64,000 nt of DNA from NCBI GenBank assembly GCA_004335835.1, contig RWJK01000205.1, positions 34,321-98,320 on the forward strand. The letters are read 5' to 3'. Of the stretch, positions 23,421 through 35,421 are shown piece after piece (within the stretch, counting starts at the first letter, position 1; each line of letters starts with the position of its first letter). Source of the DNA: Scenedesmus sp. ARA3. Taxonomy: Eukaryota > Chlorophyta > Chlorophyceae > Sphaeropleales > Scenedesmaceae. The notes under the pieces are model-generated. The model worked only from the letters and a program-made list of their open reading frames with translations, did not search any database and had not been told where the DNA came from. The translations under genes were made by a program, and so were the position numbers.

Positions 23421-23795
23421 GTGGTGGAAGAGCGCGGCGTGCGGTATAGCAAGACGTTTATTTCAGACCGTGTTGAAAGTTTTATCACAGATTCCTCGGC
23501 TGCTCTAAGGCTCTTAGAGCTGGATCTTGACGCGTCCTTACGCCTGCTGGTTACTTCCGCACAGTGATTCCGCTCGCGACTGGGTGCTCATATGTTGATT
23601 TGCGACGCAGATCCTGGCATAGGGTGACACCACAAGGGGCAGCCCTTGAACACTGACATGGCACTTCAGCCTGAACAGTCAACATGTGTTGACGCAGTGC
23701 GTCGCACGACTCTCGAGCACTGCAGGAACCGGACGGCGCCAGTCACTGCCCAGGCCTGTGGCTACGCACAACGAGTCGAAGCACACGTCTCTGCG

Positions 23796-23800
23796 TTACA
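23796..23800 (-). terminator. Candidate polyadenylation signal (TGTAA) of RPF1
   Basis: A reverse-strand TGTAA lies about 65 nt past the RPF1 stop codon, a typical distance for this signal in green algae. Confidence 0.4.
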
Positions 23801-23864
23801 ATGTGCGCCCAGACACGACCGCACCCAGGCCAAACTGCTGCAACTGCTGCAACCACCTGCTCCA

Positions 23865-26417
23865 TCACAGGTGGAAGCGCCGCCTGCTGGTGTCCATCTC
23901 CTTCTTGTGCACCCATTCAAACTCGCCATACTTCGAGTCAAACGTGCCCTTCTGCAGGCTCTGCAGCTTCAGCGTGAAGCGAGGCCCCAGTTCCTGCATG
24001 CGGGCCACCACTGCTGTCTTGGGCCGCCCCGGCTGCGCTGCTTCCGCCTTGCTCTCCTTCTCCTCAAATATGTAGCGGTGGTGCCTGCAGGGACAGCAGC
24101 AGCCGTACAGGGTGCAGTCAACGCAGGCATCTGCAAAACATTGCACATCCACTTTCAGACACGGTAAAATGGCCATGCTGGCCAATGGCGCACACAGTGC
24201 CGCTTCACAGCAATAGAAGACACCCCAGAGCCACTGACCAAAACCCCCCAGCCCCCACCTAAAGAAGATGAAGTCGCGCTGGTTGTGGAAGGTGGCCACG
24301 CGCCGCCCCCTGAACTGCGGCTCCTGGTGGAACAGGCTGCCCAGCATGCGCCCCACGCGCCGCCCCAGCCGCGTGCCAAAGCCGTTCAGCACCAGCTCGG
24401 GCCGGTGGCTGCTGGGGCGCCCGTGGCCCTGCAGGCAGCAGCAGCAGCGGTGGCTCATGAACACAGAACATGAGCTGGATTGACAGGTCGTGGCTTGCAG
24501 CAGATGTGGAAGAAGGAAGCGCAGGTTTGTTGTGTGCGGCCTTTGAATGTGCTTCAGAAGGTGGCAGGCGCCCACGTCAAGGCAGCACATGTGGGGGAGG
24601 CACCTCGATCGCCACTGCTGTCCGGCCTCCTGCAAGACAGGGCACCCCCTGCCATGCCACCAGCGCACAAACCACCACACGCGCAAGCTGTCACAACACA
24701 CATCTTTGGAAAAATGATGTAACATGTTATTGAAATCTAAACAACAGAATGCGCCGAACCTTGATGTCCTGGCCCAGCACCAGGCTGCTGACGCGGTAGT
24801 GTGCTGTGGGCCCGTCAGGCAGGTGCACGTGCAGCAGCCCGTTGACCTCCTTCCTGTCCTCGTTGAACACCAGCAGGTCGCTGTAGTCGCGGCCTGCTGC
24901 AAAGCCCACCACCTTCTTGAGGGGGAAGCCCTGACGCTTGTAGTACTCAGCACACGGCAGCACCTCCTGCAGGGTGATGTGGTGATGGAAGGAGCATGAT
25001 TGGTGAGATAGGTTCAGGAGGTGTGCAGGTGTGTTCACACATTACAGACGCTTGCGGCTTCCAGTGCAGGGCCACCACTCGATATAGATACACATTGGCG
25101 TGGATGATGGAGCAGGGAGCAGCACCCGCTGCACACTGCATGGATAGATGCTGTTGACTATGTGGGACCCTTTGCCAGGCGCTCTGCTGCTGCGCCTGGC
25201 CAGTGCTCTACGCCCTCCTGAAGTGATATCTGGCAGATGCAAGCCAGGCTGCCGCTGCTGCTGCCATGTGCCCCCAACCCTAATGCATGCAGCGGCCATG
25301 CGACCCTCCCACCCACTATTTCACAAGGCTGCCGCTGCCATGGCCCTCGCCACTGGGACACAACGGACTCACCAGCATCTCAGTGAGGAAGGTGAACATG
25401 GCCTTGCTGGGCTTGAAGCAAGTCGTGACCAGCACCTTGGGCTCACGCTGGCGCGCAAAGTGCGCTGCAGCATACGGACACAACAGATGACAGCGTGCAC
25501 ATTGTAAAATCACCATGCCAGGAAGGCTCAGCAACAACAGCAAGAAGCAGCTCCAACCGTAGTGCAATAACTAGGTTGCTTGAGAACCAAGCAACATGTA
25601 GTGATGCATGCTGTTGTTTGACAGGCTGAACACTGCTCACATCAGCATCATGTTGTGTTGTGCTTTCAAATTTGTGTAGCCTGCGACTCTTTACACATCA
25701 ATGGCCTGCTTGCATGCGACTGACTGTTCTTTCTCTGTCAGCATCAGCCGTGCAGCCTCACCCGCAAACTCATCAACCGCCTCATGCAGGACCAGCCTGA
25801 AACTGAAAGCAGCAAAGCATAATACAACATTGCAGAGCCAGCCAGCCAGCCAGCCTGTGCAGCCTCACCCGCAAACTCATCATCCGCCTCGTCCAGGGCC
25901 ACCTCCTCATCTCCCTCCTCCACCATGGTCACATCCTTCTCACGAGTGTTCTCCAGCGTCTGGCAGCAGCAGCAGCAGCAGCAGCAGCACCGGCGGCGGC
26001 GACAGCAGCAGTGTCGTCAGCACAAGCACAACCACATGTGTCCAACCGCTACTTGGATGCATGTCGGCTGCAGCCCCTCACCATTCACTGCCCATCCACA
26101 TAGGCCACCCAGCAGCGGCACTAGCTGCTGCTACTCCGCGGCAAGCTCTGGCCAAGGCTAGGCTGCGCTTCAACACAGCAGAACATCCCCAGCTGCAAGC
26201 AATGACAGGACACATGATGAGGTGGTGTGCCTCTTTGCTGTCTCCCATGCCTGCCTGCGCTGTCAGCCACCTGCTCCCTGCTGCTGCAAAGCTGGCACAA
26301 TCCAAGTGCTGCTGTTGCTGCTGCTGCTGCTGCTTGCAGGCTGTTTGGCATGCCCTGGAGACGGTGCCCTGCCGCAGCCCCAATCCAGCTGCTGAGGTGC
26401 CTTGCACCACTCCCTGC

Positions 26418-26461
<44 letters not shown>

Positions 26462-27566
26462 GCAATCCCTCTTGCATGCCTAACCCACTGCGGCTGCAAC
26501 AGCCCAGGGCCTCTGCTCCAGCTGATGCACTGCGTGCACACTGTTGCTGCTGTCACTGCTGCTGTCACTGCTGCTTGCAGGCTACTAACACATCCGCAGC
26601 ACTGCAGGCTCCACAGCACAGGGCCTGCAAGGCACCTGCTGCGCCGCGTCCCTTGACACGCCACAGCCCCACCTTCTGCTGCATCTGGGGTGGCAGCTGC
26701 CACAGCCTGTAGCCCTGCCACCTGGTGTGCTGCTGCTGTGCAAGTTGCTGCTGTTGCAACTGCTGCTGCTTGAGGACCGCTGTGCATGTCCACTACACAA
26801 CCTCTGCTGCTAATGCTCGCCGCCACCTGCTGCCCTGCACTGCTGCACAGCATGTGGTGACGTGCTGCCCTGCTGGCCAGCTGGCCTGCTGCACAGCGTT
26901 GCTGCCCTGCTGCCCCGCCTCTCACCTTCTGCTGCTTCTTGGGTGGCGGCTCCAGCCCCAGCTCCTCGGCACGAGCTGCCTCCGCATCGCGCTTCTTGCG
27001 CTCAACCTTCTTCTGCTTCTGCAGGCGCAAACACAGCAGCAGTAGAAGCAGCAGCAGCAGCAGCAGCAGGTGCAGGTGGGCCGTGCAAAGCGTTTCGCAG
27101 CTGAGCAGATAAACCAGACAGTGTTGCAAGCTTGTGCGCGTGATGACGGCACCTAGTTGCAAGCGGCGTAGGGGACCCATAGAGACGTTTGCTGCACAAC
27201 CAAACTAAGCTGTAGCTGCAGTGCGCAATGCCGTCGTGTCTGTGCCATTTTCGAAAGCTGATTTCCGGGGAAGTCAGTGTGGGAAGGCAGTGTGGAAGCT
27301 GACACATGACAAGCAGTGGCTCATGCAGCAAGCATCGTACGCACCCAAGCCTTAGACAGAATGCTTGCAGGTGCTGCAAGTGCTGCTGGCTGCCGACTTA
27401 CTTTTTGCTTGTGTTTCAGCTTGGCATATAGCTCTGCTCGCACTAGCTTGTTTTTGATGTGGCTGGTCTGCTGGCCTAGTGTGGCTTTGCTGCCAGAGCC
27501 CGGCTGCCGCTCGCCGGCTGAAGCGTCAGCCGGCTTGCCCTCTTCTCGTTGCCGTTTCTGGGCCAT
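23865..27566 (-). CDS. RPF1: Ribosome production factor 1 (Brix domain), RPF1
   Basis: The predicted protein has 345 aa from seven phase-consistent exons: 27566-27402, 27018-26926, 25959-25869, 25464-25373, 24966-24760, 24428-24259 and 24084-23865. It is a Brix-domain nucleolar protein of the RPF1 family, needed for 60S subunit assembly and pre-rRNA processing in eukaryotes. The basic N-terminus (HIKNKLVRAELYAKLKHKQK, then KKVERKKRDAEAARAEELG) and acidic stretch (EEGDEEVALDEADDEFA) precede the Brix core: EPKVLVTTCFKPSKAM, FNEDRKEVNGLLHVHLP, LVLNGFGTRLGRRVGRML, RRVATFHNQRDFIFFRHHRY, ELGPRFTLKLQSLQKGTF, and the C-terminal EMDTSRRRFHL. Relative to the human protein as I recall it, an Ala/Pro-rich insert follows HRYIFEEKE. 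Introns 2 and 3 contain duplicated exon ends. Confidence 0.95.
25752..25784 (-). repeat. Partial duplicate of RPF1 exon 3 end in intron 3
   Basis: Some 33 bp match the true exon 3 end plus donor (25859-25891) with one mismatch, offset by 107 bp downstream in the intron. The copy keeps the GTGAGG donor and reads VDEFAG where the exon reads DDEFAG. Confidence 0.8.
26420..26461 (+). repeat. (CTG)n tract in RPF1 intron 2
   Basis: About 14 CTG units on the plus strand (sense CAG) lie in the middle of the intron. A sense-CTG tract sits at the acceptor side (about 25962-25988). Confidence 0.85.
26670..26700 (-). repeat. Diverged copy of RPF1 exon 2 end in intron 2
   Basis: This resembles the true exon 2 end and donor at 26923 (caccttctgctgc core, then a ggggtggc block) and is offset by 253 bp. 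Here the donor context has changed to GTGGGG. Confidence 0.55.
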
Positions 27567-27586
27567 GCTGCTGTGCTACTGCCGGG

Positions 27587-27589
<3 letters not shown>

Positions 27590-27631
<42 letters not shown>
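27590..27631 (+). repeat. (CTG)14 tract in the RPF1 5' leader
   Basis: About 14 CTG units on the plus strand (CAG/AGC on the RPF1 sense strand) end 24 bp upstream of the RPF1 ATG, within the likely 5' UTR. Confidence 0.9.
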
Positions 27632-27635
<4 letters not shown>

Positions 27636-28624
27636 ACTGTGCAGTGCTGTGCTTTACGTAACTTCGTCCGCTTTGTAAACTTATCAACCACCTTTTAGCC
27701 AAAATGACATCGACGGTCAGCCAGCTGCTTGCTTGATTTGCCACGAAGGCCTTGCGGAAGAAGTTCGTGGTGGGCGAATAGCTGCTGCTGCTGTGCGCAG
27801 GGTACGAAAGCATTCAGACAGCACCTGAACCGAAGCATCAATCAATGAACTAGCGGCACGCCAGGGTTTGTCACTGACATGTTACCCAAGGCTGCAGTGT
27901 GCAAGGCTGAAGTGCAACAGCACCGCCCGAGGGCCTTCCATCGTGGCTGGGTACGGCCTCCATCAGCAAAGCACCTTTGAGATTCCTCACGCAACAGCAC
28001 CAACAACAGTAGCTGCAGCACCCCTGCACAAACCAGAGCTACAGCTGAGTCAATCAGTCACTGAGTTGAAGTGCAACAGGCTGGCTTCGATTCAACTGGC
28101 TGCCTGCCAACAGCCAGCATCACAATGCATGCGCACATGCGCCATACCCCAGACTCATTCTCAGTTTGCCGGGTTGCGCGACTGCAACACAGATGTGCTG
28201 AAAAACATCACCTATTCTTCTCGCATGCGTTCTTCTGTTGGTCTGCATCAGGTGCGCCCAAGGCAGCCACCTTCATATCCAACCATATGTGCATATGCTG
28301 AACACACCAGCTGATACAACATATCTCATGTCTGACATACATACTGACTCAACCCCTGGCGGTTCTGCAGATTTTGAGATGTAAGCTGCCAGAAATCTAC
28401 AAACGGTATTTGTCAAAATGCGGCTGCATGCGGCCTCATGCATTCCGATAATGTTCAAAAAGCCAGTTTGACATCACAAGTGGCGGACTGTGCCCACAGG
28501 TAGATGCCATCAAGTGTGGCGTGGCGTGTCGATCCCAGCTAGGTGGCACATGAGGCAAACACGGCGCACCAGAGCCGGCACGTGCGGCCCTCGTCCCCAA
28601 TCGCTGCTGCACTATAGCGCCACT
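27632..28624. other. Intergenic stretch between RPF1 promoter and MFS gene 3' end
   Basis: No gene was recognised in about 1 kb. The stretch should contain the RPF1 promoter and the MFS transporter 3' UTR. No clear TGTAA signal for the transporter was found here. Confidence 0.4.
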
Positions 28625-30335
28625 TCACATAATGCGCTGTAGCAGCGCCTGCTCTGAGCCCTGCTCAGTCAGCTGCGGCTGCTCATCAGCAGCAACACCC
28701 CCAACACCAGCAGCGCCACCTGCTGCACGCTGCTGCTGCTGCTGCTGCCCGGCCCCGGCAGCTGCCCCTTGCTGCCAGCTGCTGCTGCCGCTGTTGCCAG
28801 CCCTGCTATGCACCAGCGACGACACCCTCCGCTGCAGCTCTGGCACCTCTGCCACATCCTCAATGCAGTCGTCCAGCGCCTTCCCCTTCTTATCAGGCGG
28901 CAGCAGCAGCACGCTGGCGCCAGCCACCAGCGACAGAGCGGCAAAGATGGCCTCTGGTGCGGCATGCCAGGCTGCATCCTGGCGCGCGTTGACAGCAGCA
29001 AAGGGGCTCAGCAGGCCCCCGATGCGGCTGAAGGCGTTGTTCACGCCCAGGCCAAAGTTGCGGATGCTGCAGGGGGGGAGAGAGGGGCACAGGTGTGGGG
29101 GGGAGAGAAGGGCACAGGTGTGGGGGAGAGAGAGGGGCACAGGTGTGGGGGGGAGAGAGGGGCACAGGTGTGGGGGGGAGAGAGGGGCACAGGTGTGGGG
29201 GGAGAGAGGGGCACAGGTGTGGGGGGGAGAGAGGGGCACAGGTGTGGGGGAGAGAGAAGAGCACAGGTGTGCAGACAAGGGGGCACAGGTGTGCTATTGA
29301 ATAGGGTGAGCAAGACACGCAGCAGCAACTGCGACATGCTGTATGTCGTTCTGGCTTGGTTGCATCGCTGAAACTGCACACGATGGAGCACGGCACATGC
29401 TGTGCAGGCTGGAGCACACTTAGGAAAGTAATTGTTGGTCATACCTACAAACTTACTAACATACGAGCAACAGTGCTGCCGCTGCCGCTGCCGCTGCCAC
29501 CGCTGCTGCTGCTGCTGCCCACCTGGTAGGGTAGTACTCTGGTGTCATGGCCCACAGGATGTTGAAGGAGCTGCGGGCAGGCACAGGCACACTCGTCAGA
29601 AAAGCAGGCATCTGACAGCAGCGCTGAATACAGCGACTGCAAATGCAAGCGTGTGCCCATTTTGTGGCATCTCAAGGCTAGCAGACACTGCGCTTCTTTG
29701 GCTGCCCACCAGCCAGAGCCAGCCAGTTGAAGGTTGCCGGGCTCACTCAGTCACCGCCAACATGCACTGCAGATGGCATTGCTCGTTATCAAAACGCGGC
29801 TGCTGACCACGCCATGCACTCTCTATTACCAACTGAATGCAGCGGCACATAGGTTTTGCTATCTCCTGCGTTCTGCACACCTGTAGATGAAGAAGCGCGA
29901 CAGGTACATGCACACCACCACGCCCACTTGGATGCCGCCCACCACTGGGCCCGTGGCACCTGCGAGCACACAGCAGCAGAGAGACCTGTTTGGCACAGAG
30001 CAAGGACTCCACCGCCAAAGGCTGCAGGATCTGGACTCTGTGTGTCCACGATAGGAGCAAGGCGATGAGAGTCTGAGCCACAACAGGAGTCAAACAAGGT
30101 CTCTTGTCACTCTGGCAGCTTTCACATATGTATGTGCATCACCCGAGCCATGTACAGACAGCGGTGTCCCCCACCTGCCATGAGTGGCACCAGCACCACC
30201 GCAATGGCCACCATGGGCAGTGCAAAGGCCAGCTTGCGGCCCAGGCAGGCCACAATCACAAGGCTGAACAGCAGCCCCGGCACCTCAGCGCTGCTGGTGA
30301 TGAGGATGCCCACAAGGTCCTCGCGCTGATGCAGC

Positions 30336-30431
<96 letters not shown>

Positions 30432-33400
30432 GTAAGCGGCTGTACAGCACCTTGTCTTCCACGTATCCACAGCTAGTTTGCAGCATTCCAGCAGGTTTGG
30501 GAGGAGCTGCTGCCTCCCTGGGTGGCACCCCAGGGTGAGCAGCTACAGCAGCAGGCGGCTGCTGCGCAGCAAGCACGGTGCCAGAGCAGCATCGAGAGCC
30601 TATCTGCAGCTGCCAAGGCAGGCTAGGCATGCAGAGCTGCAGGCATGCAGGGCATGTACGGCGTTGAGAGCTGTCAGGCCTCTGCTGCTGCTGCCTAGGC
30701 AGGCAGGGCGTGGACAACTCAAAGGCCTCTGCTGCTGCTGCTGCCTAGGCAGGCTGGGCGTGCACAGCAGCAAGGCCTCTGCTGCTGCAGCACTCACTGG
30801 CAGCACCAGCTTGCCGTTGATGCACTGCTTGCTGGCCCCCTTGACAAAGTCAACATGCGTCAGCAGCGTCACCAGCCCTGCAGGCAGCAGCAGCACAACG
30901 TCAACAGAGTTTATGAACCTCTCAAGCTCCAGGAAATGTTATGCCTGACATCTGCCAGGACACGGCAGCATCATGCGCTACACGGCCGGTTTTCCTTTTA
31001 ATGCACATGCTGTCAGCCGGCAAGAAAGCCCTGCTCAACTGCTGGCACTACTGCTGCCAGCAAGTCGATCAGTCTCATGCAGACACTGCCAGCTTTCACA
31101 AAAGCAGCAACCAGCAGCAACCCCCCACCGTAGTACACGAAGGCCGCAACCATCCAGGTGAAGACCAGTGTCAGTGTGGTCATCCACAGGCGCGGGCCCA
31201 GCATCTGCTTCAGTGCCAGCCACACGTTGCCCGCTGCAGCCGCCAGCTTGCGCAGCAGCCACCCGCAACCTGCAGCACCCGCCAGCGCAGGCGGTGATCA
31301 CAGGCTGGTGTTTTGAACATCACGTGTGGGTGCTGCTGCTGCCTTTCTGTCAGTCACCATTGCAGGAAATTCGAGCAACAGACGCAGTAGCCACGCAATA
31401 ACAAAACCCTGATTGGACAGCCCCTGCTTGCTGACCAGCAGGCTCTGTGCTGAAATGCATTTTGGGAGGGACAGCGACTCCACCAGTGCCGCATGTTCGC
31501 CTGTGTGTGGAACAGAAGATTGGACTGGCACGCTGGCTCTTCTGTTACAAGAGTGCAGCTTTCCCAACTGCAGCGTTGCTTGGAGGCTGATGCCCAGGGA
31601 TCAGCGCATACCTTGTGGCTCGTCTTCCGCGACCTTGCAGCTGCTGTCGTCACCTGCCAACAGCGGCTGCAGCTGGCCCTCAGGCATGTCTGCCCTGCTC
31701 ACACGCATCACCTGCAGCACAGAAACCGCAAAGCTGATGTCATGCACTCAGCGCACACTCGCACACACCACATCCTGGCACAGCAACTGAGTCACAACCG
31801 ACAGGCTGTCAGGCGCAACGGCAATGACACAGCTGTTTGACCACGCACATTGCTGCCTCACGTATGCCAGACCAAACCCCCACTTGCTAACCTTTTTCAG
31901 CACTGCCTGCGCCTGCTCCGTCTTGCCCTTCACCAACAGGTAGCGGGGAGACTCTGGCACCAGCGGCAGCAGCAGCAGCAGCACCACTGCAAGCAGGACA
32001 CGTCACAGCAAGTGACTGGCTCCCGTGAGCAGAGCTTCCAATTCCCCTCAACAGCAGCACAGGTGATGGCTACGGCGTGTGAAGCCAATACTCATGCGTG
32101 TGAAGCCAATACTCATGCGTCACTGCTGTTACCATCTCAGCATCCTGCGGCAGGCAAATACACCCACACAGCAGGAATGCAGGTATCACAAAGCTGTGCA
32201 TCGCAGTAACAGTACCCCAAACACAGCTGCCTCTTGACTGTTTACAAGCTGACATAACACAATCTGGCAACAACACACACTGCACACGCACCGTAGGGTA
32301 TGGTTGAGACCACCACCAGCAGCCTCCAGCCGTACTTGTTCAGCAGGCCAAAGGCAAAGCCCGCCTGCAGGATGGTGCCTATGGTCCAGAAGCCCTCGAT
32401 GCCCACAGCAAACATGCCGCGCAGCCTGGCAGTTCAGCAATGATTACCAACAAAAGATTAGTCAAGCAACAACAGAATGAAATAACATGAAGATTCTGGG
32501 ATGTTGTGAGTTGCCGTGTTTGTAGGATACTGGCGCTGCATCTGGTCTGCTACGGGCATCAGCTTGAGCAGGCACCAGCAGCCGACATGCAGAGTTGTTT
32601 TATGACAGTGGCTGTGCTGCTGCTGGCAACTGCTGCTGCTGGTTCAAACAAGCACTACATTGTAGTGTTGTGGCAGCAGGCATTGCAAGCATCTGCTACC
32701 TGGTTGGTGTCAGCTCCAGCAGCAGGTTGAAGGCCACCACTGCTCCAGGGATGCCAAAGCCCACCAGCGTGCGGAACACTGCCATGGCCTGGCACGGCAG
32801 CAGCAGCAGCAGCAGCATGCGTCAGACAACAGCTGCAAGGTGGTGACAGGACTTGCTGCCAGCTACTTGCTCGCACAAGCCAGGTACCAGCACAACTGCT
32901 GTGAAAACACACACACAGATCAAGCAATTGCGTGCAGAGCAAACCGGCACAGCCGCGCTGCACTGCAGTCTCACTGCACTGCTGCCATCAACAGTGCGGC
33001 GCTGAGGCAGTCGCCTGATTACAGCTAGCATGCCACTCACAGCGAAGTTTGGTGCAGCTGCTGTTGCAAAGCCAAACACAGTGGCGAAGAGTGTTGCCAA
33101 GCCGAATGATGTCTTGCGCCCCCAGGTGTCCGACACCATGCCCCACACTGCAGGCGCAGCAATCAGCACACACGCAGAAACAGCGTGGATCGCAAGCACC
33201 ACGTGCAGCAGGGTCTACCTCGATGCACACTTGTCGGATCTGCAGAAGCTACAGCATGCGCAGGACATCGTCAGCATCACTTCTCGAGTCGCTGCCGCCA
33301 GCTGTGCGTATTGCAAGCTGCGTGTGAGAGTCGCAAGCTGCGTGTGAGAGTCTGCCGGCGTCTGTACCACTGCTGCACTCGCATAAGGTGCTGCTTCTGC

Positions 33401-34253
33401 TGCTGCTGCTGCTGCAAACAGCTGCTACCATCGCTGGGATGTATGTGTGAACGCTTTTGAGTGGATGCGAGAAAACAGCTCAGCCTGGCCTGTATGTCTC
33501 TCACCTGGCGCGCCCAGCGTCATGCCCAGGAAGACCATGCTGGTGAGCGTGCTCTCCTGCGCTGCTGTGAGGCCCCACTCGCAGCGCGCTGAGGGGCCCA
33601 GGTACGACAGGATCATCACCTGCAGCGGCACCCCACAATGCACGATTTCAACGATCCTGTTTGACTCTGCGCGCTGCAGTTGCATCGGGCTGTCTCACTA
33701 ATCCAACAGCAGTCATTGTGCCCTGTTGATGGCTGATTGGTCAACTGCTGACGTGTAGATGGTAGCCGTGGCGCAGCAGGGGGCCGCTATCCCGCAAGCG
33801 GTGCTTCTGTGTGCAGTGACTGAGGCGCTTTGCCAACGCACCAGCCAGGTACATGCGGCACCAGGTGCTGTTGCACAGGTGGTGACCTGGCACTGGTCAA
33901 CACCAGCCCCAGCAGCCTTCAAGCCAACACAAATGCGCCAATGTCTCAGCTGGATGTGCGCACTAGGTCTTGCCAGGTGCTGCTGTCTTGCGCTGGTGAC
34001 CTGGCACTGGTCAGCACTAGCAACAGCAGCCTTCTAGCAGCCACAGATGCGGCCGTCCCCTCACCTCCATAGCATCACAGGCCCAACTCATGCCCGTGTA
34101 CAGCAGCAGCAGCCAGTGAAAGGCCCCCGAGGTACCACATCTGTCCAGCGCATCATCCACTGTGAAAGTGCTGCTGCTACTGCTGCAGTGCTCCTGGTCA
34201 AGGCCGTCAGCAGCTCGAGCTGCACTTCTGTGTGTAAGTCTAGCTTCTTTCAT
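28625..34253 (-). CDS. MFS transporter, SVOP / NiaP-like (organic ion family)
   Basis: The predicted protein has 589 aa from 13 phase-consistent exons: 34253-34065, 33619-33505, 33147-33041, 32788-32700, 32425-32292, 31986-31892, 31711-31612, 31269-31129, 30877-30798, 30325-30175, 29959-29881, 29570-29523 and 29066-28625. It belongs to the major facilitator superfamily, closest in motifs to synaptic vesicle 2-related protein (SVOP) and plant NiaP/OCT-type carriers: FTVDDALDRCGTSGAFHWLL, SYLGPSARCEW, QESTLTSMVFLGMTLGAP, the loop 2-3 motif WGMVSDTWGRKTS, RTLVGFGIPGAVVAFNLLLE, PESPRYLLVKGK, SFNILWAMTPEYYPTSIRNF and GVNNAFSRIGGLLSPF. About 12 TM helices are expected. The C-terminal tail (about 100 residues) is Ser/Gln/Ala-rich. 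Substrate is not predictable; NiaP relatives move nicotinate and trigonelline. Confidence 0.9.
29071..29290 (-). repeat. G-rich minisatellite (~25 bp x ~9) at the last MFS intron acceptor
   Basis: About nine copies of a unit containing gagaggggcacaggtgtggg run from the last acceptor into intron 12. On the gene's sense strand the array is C/T-rich (CTCTCTCCCCCC), so it serves as the polypyrimidine tract right in front of the CTGCAG acceptor of exon 13. Confidence 0.9.
30338..30430 (+). repeat. (CAG)31 tract at the exon 10 acceptor of the MFS gene
   Basis: About 31 CAG units on the plus strand (CTG on the gene's sense strand) end 10 bp from the GCATCAG acceptor of exon 10 (exon starts at 30325). 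It is the longest trinucleotide tract in the window. Confidence 0.95.
30612..30790 (+). repeat. ~60-bp minisatellite (3 diverged copies) in MFS intron 9
   Basis: Three diverged copies share the cores aaggcctctgctgctgctg and cctaggcaggctgggcgtg. The array lies directly downstream of the donor of exon 9 (GT at 30797). Confidence 0.75.
32070..32111 (+). repeat. 20-bp tandem duplication in MFS intron 5
   Basis: Two adjacent copies of gtgtgaagccaatactcatgc lie in the intron between exons 5 and 6 of the transporter gene. Confidence 0.85.
33881..34040 (-). repeat. ~114-bp duplication in MFS intron 1 near the exon 1 end
   Basis: The segment ggtgacctggcactggtca followed by an agcagccttc block occurs at 33881 and again at 33995, offset by 114 bp. 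The second copy lies within 70 bp of the exon 1 donor. Confidence 0.75.
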
Positions 34254-35421
34254 GCTGTCGCAGTGAGAAGGTGACTATGCAGCTTTCGGAGATGCAGCAA
34301 CCTTGAGTGACTCTAGTGACGCTGCTGTTGTTGGTGTTGCCGCGCTGCCGGTATGTTTGTCAAACCTTGATAAACGTTTCGTGTACAAACGACTGGAATC
34401 AGAGGCCAGGCTATGCCAGCATGCAGAGTTCGCAGGAGCGGTGATGACTGTAGCGTGACGTGCTCACATTGTTGACACAGCGAATGATATTAAGTAGCAA
34501 CAGTACATCTGCTTGATCGTCTAGCCTGTTGCCACGCCAGACGCGCTCAAGCAGCCCGGGTAATGACAAGTTACCCAGAAGAGCTAGTGACACCGTTCTC
34601 AGGACGCCCCTAGCGCGCCTTGTTGCTCCATGTACTGCTGGTGACAGCTACACCAGCACAAACCAAACCCATACCACGTGACAGCTAGCACAAACCCTGC
34701 ATCGCTCCAAAACAGTGCCCTGCTAGGGCTTTCTTGAACCCAAGGGACAACAGCAGCATGCATACATGCATCCTGGCGTGGCATGTTGCAGCCACAGCAC
34801 AGGTTCGCTCGCAAAACAAAGCAGCATTGCACTCTGTTTGGATTGTAATATCACACTCAGCACCATTCACTCTTTGATGCTTGTGCAAACCAATCAGCTG
34901 GCTCCAAACAGCAAAGCATTTTTTGGGCCGGCAACGCCAGCTGCTGCTAGCATGAAAGAAGCAAAACGCTGCATAGTGCAGGCTGCACCACAGGCATAGC
35001 ACAGGCTGCAAGAAGCAGGTCTTACAAGCAATCGAGGGTGCTCCTTGGTTATGAGGCAAACCTGCATGTAGTCATGATCAAGGCACACAATGCAATGTTG
35101 AAGCTGCTTAAACACTGAGCCTGCTGTGCGTATATAGCCAGTACTTGAACAGGAACCCAGCCAATCCGGAACTAATTGGTTGATGCTCAGAGCATGGCAT
35201 GTAATGCACACCTGTAGCTCAGAGACGGCACCCACGATGCTACGTGATCACAATGCACAGCACACGAATGTATACCTCCACAAGCAGAGACAGCGCACAC
35301 ATATCCATACAGACACGGCACCACCTGTTTAACCGGCTCGCAGTAGGTTTTGTCACTAGCAACAAGCCACCGATGTGCTACACAAAGGAACACCACACTG
35401 CCGTTTGGTTCCCGGCTCAGC
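34254..35421. other. Intergenic stretch upstream of MFS, downstream of EDR2-like gene
   Basis: No gene was recognised. It holds the MFS promoter side and the 3' UTR of the EDR2-like gene. Composition is less repeat-rich than the genes around it. Confidence 0.4.
35022..35026 (-). terminator. Candidate polyadenylation signal (TGTAA) of the EDR2-like gene
   Basis: A reverse-strand TGTAA lies about 400 nt past the EDR2-like stop codon. Confidence 0.35.

Noticed and set aside
30290..30470. Long poly-Ala/poly-Cys/poly-Gln ORFs over the CAG tract
   Set aside because: The tract is intronic in the MFS gene, so these frames are products of the trinucleotide repeat.
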